Of a DNA stretch of 16,768 nt, positions 1 to 6,893 are shown one piece after another. The notes beneath the pieces are model-generated. The model saw only the letters and a program-made list of their open reading frames with translations, ran no database searches and was not told where the DNA came from. The position numbers and the translations under genes were made by a program. The DNA lies in assembly GCA_964571815.1 (NCBI GenBank), contig CAZNDN010000091.1:1-16768 (forward strand), written 5' to 3'. Every line of letters begins with the position of its first letter. The stretch's first letter is position 1. Source of the DNA: CAZNDN01 sp964571815. Its GTDB lineage: Bacteria > Fibrobacterota > Chitinivibrionia > Chitinivibrionales > WJKA01.

Positions 1-507
1 TTCAACCAGAACGAATGCAACGAAATTCCCGATACCGTTTCCCGGCCCGCGAAAAACGAAGAACAGCGTATGCACGCCCTCGGCTTCGGTGTTGTCGATG
101 GTCGATGTATCGGTTATCCACGTTGACCAGCTTCCGGAATTGTTGATGGTAATCGTATCAAGTATGTCTCCGTTAAGCGAGTCGAGCCTCACTTCAACGT
201 AGTTTCCGCCGCCGGAACCGCCGTAAGCGAAACAAGCCGTAATCATGGTTGCTTCGCGTAAATTGATGTCTTTGAAGCCGAGGAATTCTCCGGGGTCAAC
301 GTTCGTGATCCTGTTCTGAGGCGGGATCCCCAGGTTCTCGTACGGCGGGGGCACGTCCTGATTCGCCTCCCAGGTGAACTCGCCTCCGATCGTGTCCAGC
401 ATCCCGACAAAGATAAAATTCAGTCCCATCGAGGCCACATATCGTCCATCAGCTATCGCGGCTGCACTCAGCGCCAACAGCAGTATCGCCGGTTTCAACT
501 TGAGCAT
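1..507 (-). CDS. Secreted protein with CBM6-like carbohydrate-binding domain (3' end outside window)
   Basis: This reading frame is open from an ATG at 507 to the window edge, giving 169 residues with no stop, so the C-terminal part is missing. The start is well supported: AAGGAGG lies 4 bases upstream. Residues 1-19 form a typical signal peptide (MLKLKPAILLLALSAAAIA), predicting export. Residues about 74-169 resemble carbohydrate-binding module family 6: the stretch NYVEVRLDSLNGDILDT, then a GSWSTW segment, then GVHTLFFVFRG, match the family pattern of a beta-sandwich with a conserved Trp after the ligand-facing strand. CBM6 domains bind glycan chains and are usually attached to glycoside hydrolases or other secreted enzymes; the attached domain, if any, would lie beyond the left edge. 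Residues 20-73 contain a Pro-rich stretch (DVPPPYENLGIPP) that I do not recognise. The gene stands apart from dsbD by 403 bases and probably has its own promoter. Confidence 0.8.
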   Translation of the reverse strand, partial: MLKLKPAILLLALSAAAIADGRYVASMGLNFIFVGMLDTIGGEFTWEANQDVPPPYENLGIPPQNRITNVDPGEFLGFKDINLREATMITACFAYGGSGGGNYVEVRLDSLNGDILDTITINNSGSWSTWITDTSTIDNTEAEGVHTLFFVFRGPGNGIGNFVAFVLVE

Positions 508-566
508 TGTTCCTCCTTGCGGATGTGTGGGATGAACTCGAAAGTCTTTGTCGCGCAAACTACAGC

Positions 567-572
567 AGTATA
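567..572 (-). promoter_or_regulatory. Possible minus-10 element close to the CBM6-like gene
   Basis: Read on the minus strand this is TATACT, five of six matches to TATAAT. It would give a leader of about 55-60 bases before the ATG at 507. No convincing minus-35 hexamer sits 16-18 bases upstream, so it is weaker than the 788-815 candidate. Confidence 0.25.
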
Positions 573-665
573 CGGTCCTTCCACCTGATTGATGCCGTAC
601 CTGGTCGAATGAACTTCCTGTCGCGTAACGGCACCCCCCCTCGCCGTGCCGGAAAATCAAGATTA

Positions 666-679
666 CCCGAAGCATCGGG
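666..679 (-). terminator. Weak terminator-like hairpin downstream of dsbD
   Basis: On the minus strand CCCGA pairs with TCGGG around a four-base loop, and a T-richer run (TAATCTTGATTTT) follows. The stem is only five pairs and lies more than 200 bases past the dsbD stop, so it is a candidate only. Confidence 0.25.
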
Positions 680-787
680 CGGAGTGTTCAAACTGCGTCG
701 GGTATTCCGCTGCTCTTTCGATTGTGCAGCCAATCACGTCTCACGCGAGCGTCGTCCAGCACATAACCGGACCTTTCACTCCTATAA

Positions 788-815
788 AATATAACAATCC
801 CCGTAGCCGAGCCAA
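788..815 (-). promoter_or_regulatory. Candidate sigma-70-type promoter for the CBM6-like gene
   Basis: On the minus strand TTGGCT (810-815) is followed after 16 bases by TATATT, or after 18 bases by TATTTT (786-791). Minus-35 matches four of six consensus positions. This would create a leader of roughly 275 bases before the ATG at 507. Confidence 0.4.
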
Positions 816-910
816 CCGGACAGGCGCGCTTCGCAGAACCTTCCGTGGGGCCTTTGGCGGGGCTTCGAACGGGTAGCGAAAGGGTAGAACGGAACATACC
901 GGGCAGATCG

Positions 911-2563
911 TCAGTTTTGCTTCAGAGGAGTGAGAATCACGTAAGTCGGAAGACCGAGAACGGCGAATTCGTCCAGCACCGCCCTGGTTTCGGGAGCGTC
1001 GGGGTTCTCGGCCTTGAACTTGATAAATACGTACGATTCGAGCTGCTTCTTGACGGCGGGGTCTCGGAACGTCGTGGCTTCCATGGCCAGGCAGTTCTTG
1101 CACCACGTGGCCCAGAAATCGATCAGCACCGGTTTGCCTTCATCGCGCGCCGTGCGTAACCCCTCCCGCAGGGAAAAGCTCTCCGGTCCGCCTGCTTCGG
1201 ACACATCCACTCTCAGCTCCTCACCGACCTCCGGGACCGACATCCATGATGAGGCCGCTGTGTATCCGTAGTAGCCGGCGATGCCCAGAATAACGACCCC
1301 GAAAATATTCCGGACCCAGACCATCCAGGCCCCGGGTTTGGGAAGGAAGGAGAAGCCGGCTCCCGCAAACGGCCAGGGAACGGCCATGCCGAGGCCGAGC
1401 ATCAGGGGGAGAAAGAGTCCCGCGAGATTGCCCTGCCCGTAAAGGGATGAAGCATAGAGAACGACCGAGATTACCACTGGGGCCACGCATGCACCGGCAA
1501 GCAGGGCGGCTACAATCCCCGTGATACACGCGGTCGCAATGCCGCTGCGCCGACCGGCGGCTGAGCCGGATCGGTACTTCGTGAAATCAATGTGGATCAC
1601 ATCGAACATGGCCAGGGCAAGCAGAGCGAAGACAAGGGCAATAACGAGGTTGAAAACCGGAGATGCGTTCAGAGTCCCAAACCGCGTACCCGTGAGAACG
1701 ACAGCCCCTCCCACTACTCCGTAGGCCAGGGCCATACCCGCCCCGTACGCTGCGCCGACCAGAAACCCCCGTGCGCGGGAGCCCGACTGAGAACCCGCGC
1801 CGATTACCGCCAGGGTGATCGGAATCATGGGCAGAATACAGGGTGTAAGGTTCAGCGCCATTCCGCCGGCCAGGGCCAGGAGGATAACAACCCAGATGCT
1901 TTTCCCGGCAAATCCTCCCTTTGTTCCTTCCCTCTCCGGGTTCTCAAGAAACCCGGCAAACCTCTCCGCCGGAAAATAGCCCGCCAGTCTTCCGGCTACG
2001 TCAAAATCGTCCTTCAGGTTCTCCCACCCCGCCGTTCCCTCAGTCGTCCGCCCCGTATCGCCGAGATCGGCCGCTGTGGGCGAAAATCCCTCGGCGGAAA
2101 AGCGAAAGCTCTCTTTCCGGGGGAGAAAACATTTCGTTGCATCGCAGGCCTGATAGCGCAGGTGCCCCTTCACGTGCCAGGAGGGCGAGGTAATCGGCAT
2201 ACTGAGCACAAGCCTGGCGCTGTCCTTGAATACCTGCACGGTCGTACCGTCGAAATTGCGGTACGTCACGGTTTCGGGAAGCTTCAGGGCAGGAGCGCCG
2301 AGTCCAAGTCTCGTGGTCGGTTTGAGTTCAAAGAAGAGTGATTCGGCGGCGTATACGTGGATCCCTTTCTGTATGTCAAGCAGGCACTCGATCCGCAGGA
2401 CCGAGTCCGCCCGGGGCTCGAGTTTCCGGAAACGCAGTGTCACGGGCTGATCGGTGGGCGCTGCCGACCGTGCAATGCCCTCCAGACCGAGGTCGGCACA
2501 TGCCGACGCGGTCAGGAGCACGGCCCATGCTTGCACCCACAGGTATCTGTTTCGAATGTTCAT
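911..2563 (-). CDS. dsbD: Thiol:disulfide interchange protein DsbD
   Basis: This 550-residue protein carries the three DsbD parts in order. After an N-terminal signal sequence (residues 1 to about 22) comes a periplasmic domain with the redox pair C140/C145 (CDATKC). A multi-helix membrane domain (about 222-440) follows, with C242 in LNLTPCILPMIP and C359 in AGACVAPVV. The C-terminal thioredoxin-like domain has WATWCKNC (C488/C491) and a cis-proline in GLPT (P539). In characterised members, electrons pass from cytoplasmic thioredoxin through the membrane cysteines to the C-terminal and then N-terminal periplasmic domains, feeding protein disulfide isomerisation and cytochrome c maturation. 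An additional Cys (C346) lies in the membrane domain. The N-terminus ends in ASAC, a poor lipobox, so lipoprotein processing is possible but not clear. It lies 53 bases after trxB, which keeps the donor thioredoxin reduced, and is probably co-transcribed with it. The ribosome binding site at 2563 is weak. Confidence 0.95.
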   Translation of the reverse strand: MNIRNRYLWVQAWAVLLTASACADLGLEGIARSAAPTDQPVTLRFRKLEPRADSVLRIECLLDIQKGIHVYAAESLFFELKPTTRLGLGAPALKLPETVTYRNFDGTTVQVFKDSARLVLSMPITSPSWHVKGHLRYQACDATKCFLPRKESFRFSAEGFSPTAADLGDTGRTTEGTAGWENLKDDFDVAGRLAGYFPAERFAGFLENPEREGTKGGFAGKSIWVVILLALAGGMALNLTPCILPMIPITLAVIGAGSQSGSRARGFLVGAAYGAGMALAYGVVGGAVVLTGTRFGTLNASPVFNLVIALVFALLALAMFDVIHIDFTKYRSGSAAGRRSGIATACITGIVAALLAGACVAPVVISVVLYASSLYGQGNLAGLFLPLMLGLGMAVPWPFAGAGFSFLPKPGAWMVWVRNIFGVVILGIAGYYGYTAASSWMSVPEVGEELRVDVSEAGGPESFSLREGLRTARDEGKPVLIDFWATWCKNCLAMEATTFRDPAVKKQLESYVFIKFKAENPDAPETRAVLDEFAVLGLPTYVILTPLKQN

Positions 2564-2616
2564 CGCGGTGCTCTCAAGATACGCTCACCCCGAAGCCGAC
2601 CACCACACCTCCGGCC

Positions 2617-3564
2617 TCAAGCCAGGGCCTTCTCCTGCAGCCATCGTTCGGCCTCGATTGCCGCCATACATCCGGTCCCGGCGGCCGTGATCGCCTGGCG
2701 GTATGTCTTATCCTGCACATCTCCGGCCGCGAATACGCCTTCGACCGAGGTTGCCGTGGACTTGTGACGTGTCACCACGTAACCGGCATCATCAAGCTCG
2801 ACCCGGGCTTTCAGGAAGCCGGTGTTGGGCTGGTGCCCGATAGCCTCAAACACTCCCGCCACGCTCAGCTCGGAGACCTCGCCGGTCTTCGTGTCCTTCA
2901 GTTTGATTCCCTGAACCGTCCGCTCCCCGAAAATCTCATCGACCACCTTGTTCCAGAGGATCTCGACCGTCGCATTCTCTTCGGCCCTCTTCTGCATAAT
3001 CGCACTTGCCCGAAGCTGATCGCGGCGGTGAATGAGGTAGACTCTGGAGGCGAAATGCGTCAGATGAATTGCCTCCTCGACCGCGCTGTCACCGCCTCCG
3101 ATTACCGCCAGTTCCTTGCCGCGAAACAACGGAAGCCCCCCGTCACACACGGCACATGCCGATACGCCTCTGCCCCAGAATTTTTTCTCTGAGTCCAGGG
3201 GCAGCCGCTTCGCAACGGCGCCGGTCGAAACGATCAGGGCATGTGTCTCCACCGATCGGCCGTTGACTGATATGACCGTGAAGGGCCGCTGGGTCAACCG
3301 GACTTCGGAAACATCGTCGGCATGCATAACAGCGCCGAATTTCCGGGCCTGCGCCTGCAAGCGCTGCATGAGTTCCGGCCCTTCTATCCCATCGGGGAAC
3401 CCGGGAAAATTTTCAATGGTTGAGGTAGTCATGAGCTGGCCGCCTGCCGAGCCCCCCGCGGTGAAACCTTCGAAAACCACGGGGCGCAGGTTCGCCCGCG
3501 ACGCATACAGAGCCGCGGTGTATCCTCCGGGGCCCGAACCGATGATGACTACGTTTTCCGCCAT
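2617..3564 (-). CDS. trxB: Thioredoxin-disulfide reductase TrxB
   Basis: TrxB is a cytoplasmic flavoprotein that transfers electrons from NADPH to thioredoxin. The start at 3564 (MAENVVIIGSG) is chosen because AGGAGG sits 9 bases before it; a longer frame to 3615 has no such site. The resulting 315 residues match the low-molecular-weight TrxR family. Visible parts are the FAD-binding GSGPGG (9-14), the redox pair C137/C140 in ACAVCDGG, the NADPH-binding GGGDSA (156-161) followed by HRRDQLRAS, and the C-terminal FAD contact GVFAAGDVQDKTYRQAITAAGTG-type region near residues 270-295. The gene follows the S41 protease gene by 234 bases, which is long enough for its own promoter, and precedes dsbD by 53 bases. 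The trxB-dsbD pairing fits a shared role in supplying reducing power for the envelope. Confidence 0.96.
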   Translation of the reverse strand: MAENVVIIGSGPGGYTAALYASRANLRPVVFEGFTAGGSAGGQLMTTSTIENFPGFPDGIEGPELMQRLQAQARKFGAVMHADDVSEVRLTQRPFTVISVNGRSVETHALIVSTGAVAKRLPLDSEKKFWGRGVSACAVCDGGLPLFRGKELAVIGGGDSAVEEAIHLTHFASRVYLIHRRDQLRASAIMQKRAEENATVEILWNKVVDEIFGERTVQGIKLKDTKTGEVSELSVAGVFEAIGHQPNTGFLKARVELDDAGYVVTRHKSTATSVEGVFAAGDVQDKTYRQAITAAGTGCMAAIEAERWLQEKALA

Positions 3565-3737
3565 GTGGAAATTCCTCCTCATTTTGCCGGGAGTAAGAGA
3601 GTCTGCCGAAATCAACCATCCGTCCCGGGCTGCCCGTATTTCCGATACGAACTCCGCCGATTGGGGACTCGCTCACGGTCGTTACGGGTAAGCGGGCCCG
3701 GGTGTCCCGGACTGTCTGAGAAAATACATCGAATCGA

Positions 3738-3765
3738 CATGGAGCCCGTCTCCATCCCGATGGGA
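3738..3765 (-). other. Overlapping inverted repeats in the leader of trxB
   Basis: ATGGAG and CTCCAT flank a five-base loop. The same CTCCAT can instead pair with a nearby GATGGGAG-type segment, so the two stems exclude each other. There is no T-tract, so this is not a standard terminator. A TATTTT hexamer (3721-3726) follows on the minus strand but lacks a good minus-35. Confidence 0.3.
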
Positions 3766-3798
3766 GAACCCGGAGGAAGAATCCGGATTGTACTTTTC

Positions 3799-4992
3799 CT
3801 ACCATCCAGGAGGGAGATCGCTGTCCCGTAGGAGACGATAGCATCCGAGCGTTGTCTTGGGAAGACCGGCGCAGAGGTCGCCTCCCGTTTCCCTTTCTAT
3901 CCTCTCGGCGTTACCCGCATTGAAGAACGCCGTATCACCCTCAAGCCATTGACCCGCCTTCACAACGACCTCTTCGCAGTTGCTTACCCTCGTATCGGGG
4001 GGAATTCCCGTTCGGAAGTAGTCCTGGAGTCGGATGTCTTCAACGATACGCCGAAACCGGACGTTGGTGACCCGAATCGCGGCTCCTGAATCCAGCAGCC
4101 GGTAGTATTGGCCGATCGACTTGCCGAATGTGCGGGAACCGAAGAGTCGTACCCGTTCGGTTCCGAGGGCGTCACGGAGACCCGCTGCCATTATCTCCGC
4201 CGCACTCGCCGTGGCGCCGTCGATCAACACCGCAATGGAGAGCCCTTCGTAGATGTCGCCGGCATCTCTGGTGCGCTTGAGGCGTTTGAATGTTTGCCCC
4301 CGCCTTCGCTCTCGGTCATACTCCCGGACGGTTTCCTGGATATAGGGTGTGCTCGCGCCGAGAAACAGTTCCATGCAACTGTCGAGCACGCTGATAACGC
4401 CTCCTCCGTTTCCCCGCAGGTCCAGTATCAGGTTGGGAGTCGAGGGTGTGTCGGCGAGAAGCCGGTGATACGTTGACGGATTCACCGATACATCGTTTTC
4501 GACCCCCCGCGGCTTGAAGGCCGGTATGAGCAGATAGGAGGTTTTTTGGGAAAGCCGGGCGAAAAAATACGTACGATCGGAATCAATCGCCTGTCCCGAC
4601 AATAGTTCCGAGACGTCCCCGGGTATTTGCCACGGGGACCAGTAGGTCGTATAGTGAATGGAGTCTTTGATCGTGTCGCCGATGCTGTGCGCGAGAAGGT
4701 GAGGCTCGTCGAACGAGAACGGGTTGTCGGGGACGCGGTCCTGATAAATGCTGTACACCTTGAGGTATTGCCACAGACGCTGGAGTTCCAGCAGGTCTTT
4801 CTCGACCGTGGTGGGAGGGGAGCAACGCCACGACAGCGTGCCGAAAACAGCAANNNNNNNNNNNNNNNNNNNNNNNNNNNNNNNNNNNNNNNNNNNNNNN
4901 NNNNNNNNNNNNNNNNNNNNNNNNNNNNNNNNNNNNNNNNNNNNNNNNNNNNNCCCGGACGGTCGCGGGGCCATAGCGCGGAACCACTTCAT
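3799..4992 (-). CDS. S41-family (C-terminal-processing-type) serine protease, interrupted by an assembly gap
   Basis: The C-terminal 350 residues are visible downstream of a 100-N gap, and 13 residues (MKWFRAMAPRPSG) upstream of it. The protease core has the family signature NLILDLRGNGGG, then ATASAAEIMA, whose Ser (codon 4204-4206) fits the nucleophile, and RTFGKSIGQ, whose Lys (codon 4120-4122) fits the general base. The Ser-Lys spacing is 28 residues; about 25 is usual in CtpA/Prc. The region before the core does not look like a PDZ domain. The start at 4992 overlaps the rpe stop as ATGA, suggesting translational coupling. The basic N-terminus would suit a signal peptide whose hydrophobic part is lost in the gap, so envelope location is inferred. 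Both sides happen to be in frame across 100 N, but the true gap length is unknown. The substrate is unknown. Confidence 0.8.
   Translation of the reverse strand: MKWFRAMAPRPSGXXXXXXXXXXXXXXXXXXXXXXXXXXXXXXXXXXAVFGTLSWRCSPPTTVEKDLLELQRLWQYLKVYSIYQDRVPDNPFSFDEPHLLAHSIGDTIKDSIHYTTYWSPWQIPGDVSELLSGQAIDSDRTYFFARLSQKTSYLLIPAFKPRGVENDVSVNPSTYHRLLADTPSTPNLILDLRGNGGGVISVLDSCMELFLGASTPYIQETVREYDRERRRGQTFKRLKRTRDAGDIYEGLSIAVLIDGATASAAEIMAAGLRDALGTERVRLFGSRTFGKSIGQYYRLLDSGAAIRVTNVRFRRIVEDIRLQDYFRTGIPPDTRVSNCEEVVVKAGQWLEGDTAFFNAGNAERIERETGGDLCAGLPKTTLGCYRLLRDSDLPPGW
4854..4953. other. Assembly gap (100 N) inside the S41 protease gene
   Basis: Exactly 100 N. The flanking sequences share no overlap, so unlike the other gap this one probably hides missing sequence of unknown length, encoding the N-terminal part of the protease. 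Confidence 0.95.
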
Positions 4993-5684
4993 GGTATCGG
5001 AACGCGACTCGTGCTCCATCCCTTTCGGGCGCCTTCCCGGACAAGTTCGATCTGTTGCGCATAGTCGCCGCTACCGAAAATATAGCTCCCGGCTACGAAA
5101 AGGTTAGCCCCCCGTTGCGCGCACTGCAGGGCGGTGTGTTCATTGATCCCGCCGTCTACCTGAATCTCCACAGGGACCCCCCGGTCCCGCGCCTCACGGT
5201 ACACCCGCTCCACCTTCTCCAGCACGTCCGGAATGAATTTCTGTCCCCCGAATCCCGCGTGCACGGTCATCAGGAGCACCTGTTTGACCCGGTCAAGATA
5301 GGGAAGGAGCAGTTCCACCGGCTGGTCGGGATTGACGGTCACACCGGCTCCTACGCCTTTTTCGGCAATCAGACGGATCGCCTCGGCAGCCGTGTCCCTC
5401 AGTTCGGCATGCACCGTAACATAATCCGCACCGGCGTCGCAGAAACGGGGGGCATAGGTTACGGGGTCGGAGATCATAAGATGGACGTCAAGAGGAATCG
5501 AGACGCATTTGCGGACCGCCTCCACCACCAGAGGTCCGAAGGTGATGTTGGGTACGAAATGACCGTCCATGATATCGCAATGTATCCGGTCCGCGCCGGC
5601 ATCCTGGGCCGATTGTACGTCACGCTCGAGTGCCCGAAAATCGGCCGAGAGTATCGAAGGGTGCACCTGGACGGCAGGATGCAT
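4989..5684 (-). CDS. rpe: Ribulose-phosphate 3-epimerase
   Basis: Rpe interconverts D-ribulose 5-phosphate and D-xylulose 5-phosphate in the pentose phosphate pathway. The 231-residue product is of normal family length and shows the TIM-barrel signatures: PSILSADF (9-16), the metal-binding HCDIMDGHFVPN (H35, D37), DVHLMI (H68), LLMTVHAGFGGQKF, and VDGGIN containing the second catalytic Asp near residue 178. The ATG at 5684 is preceded by GTGAGGTCTTC, an acceptable ribosome binding site. A strong GC-rich hairpin lies just upstream (5704-5724), between the acyl-CoA dehydrogenase gene and rpe. The stop overlaps the start of the S41 protease gene by four bases. The extended C-terminus (KGWSTSRVPIP) is only slightly longer than usual. 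Confidence 0.96.
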   Translation of the reverse strand: MHPAVQVHPSILSADFRALERDVQSAQDAGADRIHCDIMDGHFVPNITFGPLVVEAVRKCVSIPLDVHLMISDPVTYAPRFCDAGADYVTVHAELRDTAAEAIRLIAEKGVGAGVTVNPDQPVELLLPYLDRVKQVLLMTVHAGFGGQKFIPDVLEKVERVYREARDRGVPVEIQVDGGINEHTALQCAQRGANLFVAGSYIFGSGDYAQQIELVREGARKGWSTSRVPIP

Positions 5685-5703
5685 GAAGACCTCACGGTAA
5701 GAA

Positions 5704-5724
5704 CCTCCCGCCGACGGCGGGAGG
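5704..5724 (-). terminator. GC-rich hairpin between the acyl-CoA dehydrogenase gene and rpe
   Basis: CCTCCCGCC and GGCGGGAGG form a perfect nine-pair stem around a three-base loop. On the minus strand it is followed by TTCTTACC, only a short T-rich tract, so it may be a partial terminator or attenuator, or a stabiliser of the upstream mRNA end. It sits 20 bases before the rpe start. Confidence 0.5.
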
Positions 5725-5741
5725 GTTGAGAATTGGATTCT

Positions 5742-6893
5742 TCAGGAACCCGCTTCCCGGATGAGCTGAAGCGCGATTTCGTTGCGCTGGATCTGATTGG
5801 TCCCTTCGTAGATCTGGGTAATTTTTGCGTCGCGCATTCGTTTCTCCATGGGATACTCCCGCATATAGCCATACCCGGCCATCACCTGCAGGGCATCGAC
5901 GGTGACTTTCATAGCGGTGTCGGAGCACAGCAGTTTTGTCATGGCCGATTCCTTGGCAAACCTCTTCTCACCGGCATCGATTGTCCGTGCTGTGGCGTAC
6001 AGCAGGGCCCGCGCGGCTTCGATTTCGGTGGCCATGTCGGCCAGCATGTGTTGGATTGCCTGGAACGAAGAAATCGCCTGCCCGAACTGCACCCGCTCAC
6101 GGGCGTATTTCACGGCATCCTCGAACGCACCCGCCGCAATACCCAGTGCCTGGGCACCGACCCCCGGCCGGGAGTAATTGAACGTGTTGATTGCTACAAT
6201 CAGCCCCATGCCCTCCCGGACCAGCAAGTTCTCGGCGGGTATTCTGCAGTCCTGGAATACTAGCTCGGTAGTGCTTGATGCCCGTATGCCCATCTTGTCT
6301 TCGTGCTTACCGAATGAGAATCCTTCGGTCCCCTTCTCCACGATGAAAGCGCTGATTCCCCGGGAGCCCCTGGCCGGATTCGTTTTTGCCATCACCGTGT
6401 AAACCTGAGCGTTTTCGCCGTTGGTAATCCACTGTTTTGTTCCATTGAGGACGTAACTGTCCCCGTCCTTCTTCGCGGTTGTTTTCAGTGCGGGAGCATC
6501 CGATCCGGCGTTCGCTTCAGTCAGGGCAAATGCAGCGAGGATTTCGCCCGATGCGATCGCGGGGAGGAATTTCTTCTTCTGCTCATCATTGCCGTACAGG
6601 AGAATCGGAAAGGCACCGAGAGCGGTGGCGGCCAGCGCGAGCGAGATGCCGCCGCACACTTTGGACATCTCCTCGACCGCCAGGCAGAGTTCGAAAACTC
6701 CTCCGCCCAGACCACCGTATTCTTCGGGAATGTAGACGCCGCACAGATCCGCTTCTCCCATGGCTTTGACCACGTCCCACGGAAAGATCCCTTCATGGTC
6801 GTACCGCTCGCGCACGGGAAGGATCTTCTTCCGGGCAAGTTCCCGGGCCGTATCGACGATCATCTGCTGCTCTTCAGTCAGAAACCAGTTCAT
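5742..6893 (-). CDS. Acyl-CoA dehydrogenase (short/medium-chain type)
   Basis: This 383-residue flavoprotein belongs to the acyl-CoA dehydrogenase family, which forms a trans-2 double bond in acyl-CoA and passes electrons to electron-transfer flavoprotein. Both family signatures are present: AFALTEANAGSD (121-132) and QVMAGYGYMREYPMEKRMRD (336-355). E363 in QIYEGTNQIQR is at the place of the catalytic base in SCAD/MCAD-type enzymes, and ITNGE (156-160) lies in the FAD region. The exact chain length or branched substrate cannot be told from sequence by eye. The ATG at 6893 lies inside the rnc reading frame, overlapping it by 20 bases, with GGAAGGTGA upstream, so the two are probably co-transcribed. 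No ETF genes are in the window. Confidence 0.93.
   Translation of the reverse strand: MNWFLTEEQQMIVDTARELARKKILPVRERYDHEGIFPWDVVKAMGEADLCGVYIPEEYGGLGGGVFELCLAVEEMSKVCGGISLALAATALGAFPILLYGNDEQKKKFLPAIASGEILAAFALTEANAGSDAPALKTTAKKDGDSYVLNGTKQWITNGENAQVYTVMAKTNPARGSRGISAFIVEKGTEGFSFGKHEDKMGIRASSTTELVFQDCRIPAENLLVREGMGLIVAINTFNYSRPGVGAQALGIAAGAFEDAVKYARERVQFGQAISSFQAIQHMLADMATEIEAARALLYATARTIDAGEKRFAKESAMTKLLCSDTAMKVTVDALQVMAGYGYMREYPMEKRMRDAKITQIYEGTNQIQRNEIALQLIREAGS

Larger units (their letters stand above)
508..910. other. Intergenic region between dsbD and the CBM6-like gene
   Basis: This 403-base stretch holds no gene I can support. Short open frames exist on both strands, but none has a good ribosome binding site or recognisable protein. 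It contains a candidate minus-strand promoter (788-815), a second minus-10-like TATACT (567-572) about 60 bases before the CBM6-like gene, and a small hairpin (666-679). An AT-rich patch at 781-796 stands out from the GC-rich surroundings. Confidence 0.6.

Noticed and set aside
507..910. Small ORFs on both strands in the dsbD-CBM6 gap
   Set aside because: They overlap one another, have no ribosome binding sites and encode unstructured basic sequences.
1592..2341. Long plus-strand open frame (249 codons) opposite dsbD
   Set aside because: It is antisense to a clearly coding DsbD with all its cysteine motifs. Its translation is low-complexity, rich in Arg, Gly and Pro, with no domain. Such shadow frames are common in GC-rich genes.
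3413..3844. Minus-strand frame of 143 codons spanning the trxB start and leader
   Set aside because: It overlaps the certain trxB N-terminus in another frame and the S41 protease end, with no family resemblance.
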